Assembly (NCBI GenBank): GCA_910587765.1
Contig: CAJUNR010000002.1
Coordinates: 1 to 35,488 of the forward strand
Length of the DNA: 35,488 nt
From: an uncultured Lachnospiraceae bacterium
Lineage (GTDB): Bacteria > Bacillota > Clostridia > Lachnospirales > Lachnospiraceae
Direction: 5' to 3'
Shown one piece after another: positions 1 through 6,384 of the stretch; positions within the stretch are counted from its first letter, which is position 1, and each line of letters starts with the position of its first letter. Under the pieces are notes generated by a model. The model saw only the letters and a list, made by a program, of their open reading frames with translations. It did no database searches and was not told the DNA's origin. A program made the translations under genes and the position numbers.

Positions 1-109
1 ATGAAAGTCTCATCTGATGAAAACGGAAGCACCTTTTCGATGTTTTTGAAGAAAACGAGCAATTTTCAGGAGAGAACTAAGAATATACTCCCCGAAAAAG
101 CGGTAATGC

Positions 110-136
110 AATAGAATCCAAGGACAGGATTCTATT
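110..136. repeat. Perfect 10-bp inverted repeat
   Basis: AATAGAATCC and GGATTCTATT form a perfect 10-bp stem with a 7-nt spacer. No T-run follows on either strand, so it is not a clear intrinsic terminator. It overlaps the TAG that closes the reading frame open from the left edge of the window (stop at 112-114), so it may be the 3' hairpin of a gene lying mostly outside the window. Confidence 0.5.
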
Positions 137-146
137 GCCATGAATC

Positions 147-179
147 AAAAAAGCCCACAAGCGGCAACCCCGCCTGTGG
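147..179 (-). terminator. Intrinsic terminator of tRNA-Ser
   Basis: Read on the minus strand, CCACA-GGCGG pairs with CCGC-TTGTGG around a short loop, with one mismatch, and the stem is followed by GCTTTTTTG. It lies about 15 nt beyond the tRNA 3' end, as expected for a monocistronic tRNA unit. Confidence 0.8.
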
Positions 180-194
180 ACCGGATTTTCAAAA

Positions 195-282
195 CGGAGA
201 CGGTGGGATTCGAACCCACGTGCCGGTTGCCCGACAACTTGATTTCGAGTCAAGCTCGTTATGGCCACTTCGATACGTCTCC
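195..282 (-). tRNA. tRNA-Ser (anticodon CGA)
   Basis: The minus strand folds as a class II tRNA. The acceptor stem is GGAGACG/CGTCTCC, the anticodon arm is CTTGA-CTCGAAA-TCAAG, giving anticodon CGA, and a long variable arm follows. The T arm contains GTTCGAATC. The discriminator base is G, as in serine tRNAs. CCA is not encoded; the gene is followed by TTTT. The tRNA reads UCG codons. It has its own promoter at 294-322 and terminator at 147-179. Confidence 0.95.
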
Positions 283-293
283 ATGCGTTGTTT

Positions 294-322
294 ATTCTAT
301 CACATATTTTTGATTTATGCAA
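294..322 (-). promoter_or_regulatory. Sigma-A promoter of tRNA-Ser
   Basis: On the minus strand, -35 TTGCAT and -10 TAGAAT are separated by 17 nt. The -10 box ends 11 nt before the tRNA 5' end. Confidence 0.7.
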
Positions 323-340
323 ATAAAATTGGAAAAGTAA

Positions 341-369
341 TTGAAAAAAAAGGAAAGATAGTATATATT
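341..369 (+). promoter_or_regulatory. Promoter of the Gtr-like operon
   Basis: TTGAAA (341-346) and TATATT (364-369) are separated by 17 nt in an A+T-rich spacer. The predicted transcription start near 376 leaves a short leader before the first gene. Confidence 0.5.
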
Positions 370-421
370 ATCGCTATGCTTATTTTACGAATACGCGGAC
401 ATGCAGTGGTGGGATAGAATG

Positions 422-1798
422 ATGAATCAAAGAAATAGAACAGAAAAACCGGTGTTTTCCTTTGTTTTTCTGTGTATGACAGTATTTTTTCTGGTGTTTC
501 TTCTCAATCAGAAGACGGTCTATACGGCGGATGACTATATGTATCATTTTTTCTGGGAACGCTCGACTCCTTCCGAATTTACCAGGGAGATGGACGGAAT
601 CAGGGATCTGCCGTTGTCCCTGAAAAATCATTACGAGGGTTTTAACGGAAGAGTGATCAGCCATGCGTTTGTGATGTTTTTCATGATGTTCGACAAAACG
701 CTGTTTGATTTCTGCAATTCGCTGATGTATCTGGCGCTCGGTTTTCTCCTTCTCCTGTATGTGGAGGGCGACTGCAGGAAATGGAAGCCGGGCTATCTGG
801 CGACGGTCTATATGACGATGTGGGCGTTTCTGCCGGCTGCGGGGCAGTCGGTCTTCTGGCTTGCGGGCGCCTGCAATTACCTGTGGACGATGGTCTTTAT
901 ACTCGTCTTTTTCCTGCCGTACCATCGGTACATGGAACGTCCGGAAGCGGAAAAACATCCGCTTTTGAAAGCGCTGGTCATGCTGCCGCTGGGGGCGGCC
1001 GCGGGATGCTCCAACGAAAATACCGGCGGCGCGGTTGTCCTGCTGGCGGTTCTGTTTGTGCTGTTCTGGCTCTGGAAGAGGGAGAAGGTGCCTTTCTGGA
1101 GTGTGACCGGGATTCTGTCCGCCGGTCTGGGCGTGCTGTTTCTGGTGACGGCGCCCAGCAGTCAGGAGCGTATGGGTTCCGAGGCGATGCAGTTGTCCGT
1201 CTATTTAAAAAGAATCAGGGAGATCGCCGGCTTTTCCTTCCATCATCTGCTGTGGCCGCTGATGATTTTGGGGTTTTTGACCTTCTGTCTGATTCGCTGC
1301 AGGAGGAGAGACGCAAGAGCGTGGGCGGAACCTTTGACCGTTCCGTTTCTCTACTGCCTGTCGGGGGCGGCCAGCGTCGCCGTACTGATTGCGTCGCCGG
1401 TCATACTGGGAAAATCGTGGATTCTTGCGGTCTGCTTTGTGATGATTGCCGCGGGGATGATTTACAAAGAGTTGGCAGAAGACGGATATCTGAGGGCGGG
1501 AATGGTGAAAGCGTCGCTCTGTCTGCTGGCGGCGTACACGCTTGTGAGCTATGTCGGAGCGTGGCGGGATATCGGCAGGACGCATGAGGAAGTGCAGCAG
1601 CAGATTCAGATGATCGAAGAGCAGAAGCGTCAGGGGATCACGGACGTAGAAGTTTATCTGCTGACGCCGTCGAAAAATCTGTACAACGCGGTTGAGAATA
1701 CGCCGAATGTGGCACCGGAGAAGGACGGCTGGTTCAACCGCTGGATGGCGTATTATTACGGAGTGGATTCGATCACGGGACTGGAGCGGGTTGACTGA
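422..1798 (+). CDS. DUF6056-like polytopic membrane protein, putative glycosyltransferase
   Basis: A protein of about 458 aa with roughly 11 hydrophobic membrane segments spread over its length. An early ADDYMYHF segment and a GRVISH segment sit in the first extracytoplasmic loop, and a GCSNENTGG motif lies near the middle. This pattern resembles the DUF6056 family, which I recognise by style and not by a search. The start at 422 is preferred because GGTGGG lies 8 nt upstream; ATGs at 419 and 401 are in frame and possible. It is the first gene of an operon with GtrB- and GtrA-type proteins. In Gtr serotype-conversion clusters the third, polytopic protein is the acceptor-specific transferase that takes sugar from undecaprenyl phosphate, and that role is inferred here. 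A sugar or acceptor cannot be named. Confidence 0.75.
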   Translation: MNQRNRTEKPVFSFVFLCMTVFFLVFLLNQKTVYTADDYMYHFFWERSTPSEFTREMDGIRDLPLSLKNHYEGFNGRVISHAFVMFFMMFDKTLFDFCNSLMYLALGFLLLLYVEGDCRKWKPGYLATVYMTMWAFLPAAGQSVFWLAGACNYLWTMVFILVFFLPYHRYMERPEAEKHPLLKALVMLPLGAAAGCSNENTGGAVVLLAVLFVLFWLWKREKVPFWSVTGILSAGLGVLFLVTAPSSQERMGSEAMQLSVYLKRIREIAGFSFHHLLWPLMILGFLTFCLIRCRRRDARAWAEPLTVPFLYCLSGAASVAVLIASPVILGKSWILAVCFVMIAAGMIYKELAEDGYLRAGMVKASLCLLAAYTLVSYVGAWRDIGRTHEEVQQQIQMIEEQKRQGITDVEVYLLTPSKNLYNAVENTPNVAPEKDGWFNRWMAYYYGVDSITGLERVD

Positions 1799-1833
1799 CA
1801 GCCGGCAGCCGTGTACAGAGGGAAGACGGGCGG

Positions 1834-2772
1834 ATGATGAAAAAAACAATATCAATTGTAGTATCGGTATATAACGAGGAAGAAGTTCTGGGCAGATTTT
1901 ATGAAGAAGCGCTCAAGGTACTGGGCGGCATTTCGTGGGAGTGGGAACTTGTCTTTGTCAATGACGGGAGCGTGGACGGAAGCTATGCCATTCTCAGCGA
2001 ACTTTGTGAAAAAGATAACAGAGTGAAACTGATCAGTTTTTCGCGGAATTTCGGCCACGAAGCGGCGATGATAGCCGGCATCGACTACAGCACGGGCGAC
2101 GGGATCGTCTGTATGGACGCGGATCTGCAGCACCCGGTGGAGTGCATTCCGGAGATCATCGAAAAATTCGAGCAGGGTTACGAAGTGATCAATATGGTCC
2201 GCGTCAGCAACCGCTCCGCCGGGCTGATAAAGAACCTTGCTTCGGCGGCGTTTTATAAGCTGATCAATCTTTTGTCGGACGTCAAATTTGAGAACAACGC
2301 CTCGGATTTTTTTGCGGTCGGACGGAAGGCGGCCAATGTCCTGAAGAAAAACTACCGTGAAAAAGTACGTTTTCTGAGAGGCTATGTGCAGAACGTCGGA
2401 TTCCGAAGGACGGTCATAGAGTACGAGGCCCATGACCGCGCAGCCGGGAAGAGCAAATACAGTCTCGCAAAATTATTCCGGTTCTCGGTGCATACGATCG
2501 TCTGTTTTTCGGATCTGCCGCTGAAGCTGGGGATTCTGGCAGGAGTCGTTGTCGCCGCGCTGGGCGGCGTTCTGCTGCTGTATACGCTGCTGACCCGCAG
2601 CGGCGCGCCGGGCGGTTATACGACGATCGTGGCGGTTCTCTGTTTCATGTTTGCGCTGCTGTTCATTTTTATAGGAATTATCGGCGAATACATCGCAATC
2701 CTTTTTACCGAACTGAAGGACCGGCCGATTTATCTGGTAGAAGAAGTAAAAAATATGGAAACGGATGATTGA
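1834..2772 (+). CDS. GtrB-type family 2 glycosyltransferase (undecaprenyl-phosphate sugar transferase)
   Basis: 312 aa. The N-terminal GT-A domain begins with the SIVVSVYNEEE strand and carries the metal/nucleotide motif MDADLQHP (Asp95 and Asp97). Two membrane helices near the C terminus (about residues 230-300) are typical of the DPM1/GtrB/ArnC group, which transfers a sugar from a nucleotide to undecaprenyl phosphate on the cytoplasmic face. ATGs at 1834 and 1837 are adjacent; the SD-like GGGAAG lies 10-13 nt upstream. It follows the DUF6056-like gene by 35 nt, and its stop is almost in contact with the gtrA start, so the genes are probably translated together. The transferred sugar is unknown. 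Confidence 0.88.
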   Translation: MMKKTISIVVSVYNEEEVLGRFYEEALKVLGGISWEWELVFVNDGSVDGSYAILSELCEKDNRVKLISFSRNFGHEAAMIAGIDYSTGDGIVCMDADLQHPVECIPEIIEKFEQGYEVINMVRVSNRSAGLIKNLASAAFYKLINLLSDVKFENNASDFFAVGRKAANVLKKNYREKVRFLRGYVQNVGFRRTVIEYEAHDRAAGKSKYSLAKLFRFSVHTIVCFSDLPLKLGILAGVVVAALGGVLLLYTLLTRSGAPGGYTTIVAVLCFMFALLFIFIGIIGEYIAILFTELKDRPIYLVEEVKNMETDD

Positions 2773-2774
2773 GG

Positions 2775-3188
2775 ATGGAAAAAATATTATCATACTATAA
2801 GAAATACCGGCAGATTATACATTATCTGATCGCGGGAGGACTGACGACGGCCGTCAGTCTCAGCGTATATTACCTGCTGGTGCTGACGGTACTGGATCCG
2901 CAGTCGGGCGTGCAGCTTCAGGCTGCCAACATTGTCTCCTGGGTTGTGGCCGTAACCTTTGCGTATTATGTAAACCGTAAGTATGTATTTGAGAGCAGAA
3001 GCGATCAGGTAGTCCGGGAAGCGGCCGCTTTCTACGTTGCCAGACTCGGTACGCTGTTCATGGATATGCTGATCATGTTTGTCTTTGTGACAAAGCTGGG
3101 GATGAACGACAAGCTGATCAAGCTCGTCGTGCAGGTCGTGGTCACGGTCGCGAATTACATCCTCAGTAAGCTGATGGTTTTTCGGTAG
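2775..3188 (+). CDS. GtrA-family membrane protein (putative flippase)
   Basis: 137 aa with four membrane helices and the family signatures FLIAGGLTT-like (here YLIAGGLTTAVS) and YYVNRKYVF. The GtrA family (PF04138) is proposed to flip undecaprenyl-phosphate-linked sugar across the membrane. The ATG at 2775 is preferred over the TTG at 2769. It begins 2 nt after the gtrB stop, and the GGATGATTGAGG stretch before it can act as a weak SD, suggesting translational coupling. Its stop is followed directly by a palindromic element (3191-3398). Confidence 0.88.
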   Translation: MEKILSYYKKYRQIIHYLIAGGLTTAVSLSVYYLLVLTVLDPQSGVQLQAANIVSWVVAVTFAYYVNRKYVFESRSDQVVREAAAFYVARLGTLFMDMLIMFVFVTKLGMNDKLIKLVVQVVVTVANYILSKLMVFR

Positions 3189-3190
3189 GA

Positions 3191-3398
3191 GTTTTTGTCT
3201 ACACATTATTGCTCAGACACACTGGTTCTCAGCCCGATGCGGACAGATCCTCCTGGAAGACTCATTGAGAGGCGCCGGTCCTTAGGCGTGGTCTTTTCGC
3301 GCCTTAGTACCGTTGCGTCCTCTCATTAAGCGCAAGCGGGGTCTGGAAGGATGATCTGTCCGCATCGGGCGTCCGGGTGGCGTGGGGTGAAAAGTAAC
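3191..3398 (-). repeat. Palindromic MITE-like element, copy A (inverted orientation)
   Basis: This copy is reversed relative to the copies at 9219 and 11990. The right end GTGAAAAGTAAC is well preserved. The left end is degenerate (best guess GTTTTTGTCTACAC at 3191-3204), so that boundary is uncertain. Inside, GATGCGGACAGAT and ATCTGTCCGCATC form the outer stem, and a central hairpin pairs AGGCGTG with CGCGCCT. It begins 2 nt after the gtrA stop. Confidence 0.75.
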
Positions 3399-3439
3399 CG
3401 TGAGAGCAGAAAAGAGCAGAAAATTTGTTTATTTTTCTA

Positions 3440-3468
3440 TTGCTTTTTCAGGCGGAATACGGTATAAT
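3440..3468 (+). promoter_or_regulatory. Promoter of tRNA-Pro
   Basis: TTGCTT (3440-3445) and a perfect TATAAT (3463-3468) are 17 nt apart. The -10 ends 12 nt before the mature tRNA. ATGAC and GTCAT form a small dyad just downstream of the -10. Confidence 0.8.
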
Positions 3469-3480
3469 GACTAACGTCAT

Positions 3481-3555
3481 CGGGGTATGGCTCAGTTTGG
3501 CTAGAGCGCACGGCTGGGGGCCGTGAGGTCGCAGGTTCGAATCCTGTTACCCCGA
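3481..3555 (+). tRNA. tRNA-Pro (anticodon GGG)
   Basis: The acceptor stem is CGGGGTA/TACCCCG with the C1-G72 pair typical of proline tRNAs. The anticodon arm is CACGG-CTGGGGG-CCGTG, anticodon GGG. The T arm contains GGTTCGAATCC and the discriminator is A. CCA is not encoded. The tRNA has its own promoter and terminator. Confidence 0.95.
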
Positions 3556-3580
3556 TTACAGGGAGTCAGACTCCACAGGG

Positions 3581-3610
3581 GGAAGTTTGCGGATGCAGAC
3601 TTCCTTTTTT
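3581..3610 (+). terminator. Intrinsic terminator of tRNA-Pro
   Basis: GGAAGT-T-TGC pairs with GCA-G-ACTTCC around GGAT, followed by TTTTTT. Confidence 0.9.
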
Positions 3611-3703
3611 CATACAGGAAAGTGCTGTGAATTTCTTATATGAAAAAACAATGATCGCACTGCGGCGGAACTATGAAATAATAAGATGAGGAGTAAAAAG
3701 CAG

Positions 3704-4975
3704 ATGAAGAAAGTACCGTTTGTGACAAAGGCGCAGATCGAGGAGATCGCCAGGACCTATCCGACCCCTTTTCACATTTATGATGAAAAAGGAATCCGCG
3801 AAAACGTAAAGGCGCTGTATGAGGCGTTTTCCTGGAATCCGGGATACAAAGAATATTTTGCGGTGAAGGCAACGCCCAACCCGTTTCTCATGCAGATTCT
3901 CAAAGAGTACGGCTGCGGGAGCGACTGTTCTTCTATGGCGGAGCTGATGCTGTCCGAGGCGGCGGGAATTACCGGAACGGAGATTATGTTTTCTTCCAAT
4001 GACACGCCGCTGGAAGAGTTCGCGTACTGCGAGAAACTGGGCGGCATCATCAATCTGGACGATATCACCCACATCGAGGCGGTGGAAGCTTCCGTGGGCT
4101 ATCTGCCGAAGACCATGAGCTGCCGCTACAATCCGGGCGGGTATTTCCGGATGAGCAACGGCATTATGGACAACCCCGGCGATTCCAAGTACGGCATGAC
4201 CGAGGAGCAGATCATAAAAGCCTTCCGCATCATGAAAGAAAAAGGGGTGGAGAATTTCGGCATTCACGCGTTTCTCGCGAGCAATACCGTGACCAACGAG
4301 TACTATCCGCTGCTGGCGAAGGTATTGTTTGAGCTTGCCGTCAAGCTGAAAAAAGAGACGGGTGCGCATATTACGTTCATTAATCTGTCCGGCGGAATCG
4401 GCATTCCCTACACGCCGGAGCAGGAACCCAACGATATCCGGGTGATCGGCGAGGGCGTGCGCCGGGTCTATGAGGAAATACTTGTACCTGCGGGCATGGG
4501 GGACGTGTCGCTCTACACGGAATTGGGACGCTACATGACGGGACCGTACGGCGCGCTGGTGACCCGGGCGATTCATGAAAAGCATATTCATAAGGAATAT
4601 ATCGGAACGGACGCCTGCGCGGCCAATCTGATGAGGCCGGCGATCTACGGCGCGTATCATCATATAACGGTTCTCGGCAAGGAAGACGCGCCCTGCGACC
4701 ACGTCTATGACGTCACGGGTTCCCTCTGCGAAAACTGCGACAAATTCGCGGTGGACCGGAAGCTTCCGAAGATCGAGAAAGGTGACTGGCTGTTTATCCA
4801 TGACGCGGGAGCGCACGGTCATTCCATGGGCTATAACTATAACGGAAAACTCCGCTCCGCGGAACTGCTGCTCAAAGAGGACGGCACCGTACAGTTAATC
4901 CGGCGCGCGGAGACGCTGAACGATTATTTTGCGACCTTTGACTGTTTTGAGATCGGGGAGAAGCTGCTGAGGTAA
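3704..4975 (+). CDS. lysA: Diaminopimelate decarboxylase-type PLP enzyme
   Basis: 423 aa with the fold-type III PLP decarboxylase layout. An N-terminal alanine-racemase-like barrel carries the Schiff-base lysine in YFAVKATPNP (Lys55), followed by GSDCSS, an INLSGGIGIPY segment and ELGRYMTGP. The C-terminal beta domain has the SLCENCDKF motif, whose Cys completes the active site across the dimer. The expected reaction is meso-diaminopimelate to lysine plus CO2, the last step of lysine synthesis. Related PLPDE_III enzymes acting on other diamino acids cannot be excluded. The ATG at 3704 is preferred over 3686 because GAGGAG lies 10 nt upstream. The gene stands alone between the tRNA-Pro terminator and a short palindromic element. 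No lysine riboswitch is visible in the short leader. Confidence 0.85.
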   Translation: MKKVPFVTKAQIEEIARTYPTPFHIYDEKGIRENVKALYEAFSWNPGYKEYFAVKATPNPFLMQILKEYGCGSDCSSMAELMLSEAAGITGTEIMFSSNDTPLEEFAYCEKLGGIINLDDITHIEAVEASVGYLPKTMSCRYNPGGYFRMSNGIMDNPGDSKYGMTEEQIIKAFRIMKEKGVENFGIHAFLASNTVTNEYYPLLAKVLFELAVKLKKETGAHITFINLSGGIGIPYTPEQEPNDIRVIGEGVRRVYEEILVPAGMGDVSLYTELGRYMTGPYGALVTRAIHEKHIHKEYIGTDACAANLMRPAIYGAYHHITVLGKEDAPCDHVYDVTGSLCENCDKFAVDRKLPKIEKGDWLFIHDAGAHGHSMGYNYNGKLRSAELLLKEDGTVQLIRRAETLNDYFATFDCFEIGEKLLR

Positions 4976-4992
4976 GGCTGCTTTACGTCGTC

Positions 4993-5063
4993 GTTACTTT
5001 TCACACCTACGCCGATTATCTGCCCGCATCGGGCGTCCGGATGGCATGGGTTTGAACAGTAAC
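4993..5063 (+). repeat. MITE-like element, 71-bp internally deleted copy D
   Basis: GTTACTTTTCACACCTACGC is joined almost directly to TGCCCGCATCGGGCGTCCGG and ends in CAGTAAC, so both ends of the element are kept and the central foldback is lost. The flanks ACGTCGTC and AGGTCGTT match at 6 of 8 positions, a possible aged target duplication. It lies 17 nt after the lysA-type stop. Confidence 0.75.
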
Positions 5064-5102
5064 AGGTCGTTTGCCAGCGTACGGGACGCCGGAGATCGCG
5101 TC

Positions 5103-5131
5103 TTGACATGTTTTTTTGAAAGGCGTATGAT
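5103..5131 (+). promoter_or_regulatory. Strong sigma-A promoter of ilvE
   Basis: Perfect TTGACA (5103-5108), a 17-nt spacer, then TATGAT (5126-5131). The leader of about 55 nt before ilvE contains no recognisable T-box or attenuator. It has a weak ATAAAAG/CTTTTAT dyad. Confidence 0.85.
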
Positions 5132-5193
5132 GGGAAAGATAAAAGTCATCGCAGACATCATCTTTTATACAATACAGAAGAAAGGAAGCAGAA

Positions 5194-6222
5194 ATGATGG
5201 AGAAGAAGAATATTGACTGGGGGAATCTCGGCTTCAGCTATATGCCGACGGACAAAAGATATGTTTCCAATTATAAGAACGGGGCATGGGACGAGGGGGG
5301 ACTGAGCGAAGATCCCATGATCGTCATGAGCGAGTGCGCCTGTGTGCTGCAGTATGCGCAGACCTGTTTTGAGGGCATCAAGGCCTATACGACCGAGGAC
5401 GGAAGGATCGTGACGTTCCGTCCGGATCTGAACGCAAAGCGGATGGCGGATTCTGCCAGAAGACTCCAGATGCCGGTCTTTCCGGAAGACCGTTTTGTGG
5501 AAGCGGTGACAGAGACCGTGAAAGCCAACGCCGCCTGGGTGCCTCCTTACGGAAGCGGCGCGACGCTGTACATCCGTCCCTTTATGTTCGGCATTGATTC
5601 CGTGATCGGTGTAAAACCGGCGACGGAATATCAGTTCCGGGTGTTCACCACGCCGGTAGGCCCCTATTTCAAAGGCGGGGCGAAGCCGATCACGATCCGT
5701 GTATCGGACGTGGATCGCGCGGCGCCTCACGGGACCGGAGACATCAAGGCGGGTCTTAACTATGCCATGAGTCTTTACAATATCGTCGATGCGCACAATC
5801 AGGGATTCGATGAGAACCTGTACCTGGATCCGGCAACCCGGACGTACGTGGAGGAGACAGGCGGCGCCAACTTTATGTTTATTACCAAAGACGGAAAATT
5901 TGTGACGCCCAGGTCAAACAGCATTCTTCCGTCCGTTACCCGCCGTTCTCTGATGGTGGTGGCGAAGGACTATCTGGGGATGGAAGTGGAAGAGCGTCCG
6001 GTGAGAAAGGACGAACTGAAGGAGTTTGCGGAGTGCGGTCTGTGCGGAACGGCGGCAGTCATATCCCCGGTGGGAAAGATCGTAGATCACGGCGAAGAAA
6101 TCTGCCTGCCCAGCGGCATGGAGGATATGGGGCCGGTGACGAAGAAGCTTTACGACACGCTTACCGGCATCCAGATGGGACGCATCGAAGCGCCGGAAGG
6201 TTGGATCAAAGAGATTCTGTAA
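5194..6222 (+). CDS. ilvE: Branched-chain amino acid aminotransferase
   Basis: 342 aa, the usual length for the clostridial class IV PLP aminotransferase. Visible signatures are CFEGIKAY, the PLP-binding lysine in GDIKAGLNYA (Lys185), and EETGGANFMFI followed by ILPSVTRRS. It exchanges amino groups between leucine, isoleucine or valine and 2-oxoglutarate in the cytoplasm. ATGs at 5194 and 5197 are both usable; AAGGAAG lies about 7 nt upstream. It is monocistronic, with a strong promoter and a strong terminator at 6236. Confidence 0.93.
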   Translation: MMEKKNIDWGNLGFSYMPTDKRYVSNYKNGAWDEGGLSEDPMIVMSECACVLQYAQTCFEGIKAYTTEDGRIVTFRPDLNAKRMADSARRLQMPVFPEDRFVEAVTETVKANAAWVPPYGSGATLYIRPFMFGIDSVIGVKPATEYQFRVFTTPVGPYFKGGAKPITIRVSDVDRAAPHGTGDIKAGLNYAMSLYNIVDAHNQGFDENLYLDPATRTYVEETGGANFMFITKDGKFVTPRSNSILPSVTRRSLMVVAKDYLGMEVEERPVRKDELKEFAECGLCGTAAVISPVGKIVDHGEEICLPSGMEDMGPVTKKLYDTLTGIQMGRIEAPEGWIKEIL

Positions 6223-6235
6223 AAATGCGGCGGAG

Positions 6236-6280
6236 AAGACCCGGAACACGGAGAGAGGTTCCGGGTCTTTGTGTTGTTTT
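6236..6280 (+). terminator. Intrinsic terminator of ilvE
   Basis: AAGACCCGGAA and TTCCGGGTCTT form an 11-bp perfect stem, followed by TGTGTTGTTTTC. Confidence 0.85.
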
Positions 6281-6301
6281 CGCAACGCTCCGCATCCCCC
6301 C

Positions 6302-6330
6302 TTGACAGATGTCTTCCTTCATGGTATAAC
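6302..6330 (+). promoter_or_regulatory. Promoter of the copper operon
   Basis: TTGACA (6302-6307), a 17-nt spacer and TATAAC (6325-6330), preceded by TGG as in an extended -10. It lies just upstream of the CsoR-type dyad. Confidence 0.85.
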
Positions 6331-6340
6331 AGTGATAACA

Positions 6341-6361
6341 GGACACCCCGGTGGGGTGTCC
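6341..6361 (+). promoter_or_regulatory. CsoR-type operator
   Basis: GGACACCCC and GGGGTGTCC form a perfect 9-bp inverted repeat around GGT, 10 nt after the -10 box and so in the initial transcribed region. The CCCC/GGGG dyad resembles known CsoR operators. With csoR in the same operon this predicts copper-relieved autorepression. Confidence 0.8.
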
Positions 6362-6384
6362 GGAGCGGAAAGGAGACGGTTGGT

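Noticed and set aside
1..114. Open frame of 37 codons from the left edge to TAG at 112
   Set aside because: It begins at the window edge, shows no recognisable motif, and no upstream signal can be seen. It may be the end of a gene but cannot be supported.
3611..3703. Lysine riboswitch before the lysA-type gene
   Set aside because: The space after the tRNA-Pro terminator is under 100 nt and lacks the conserved five-helix pattern.
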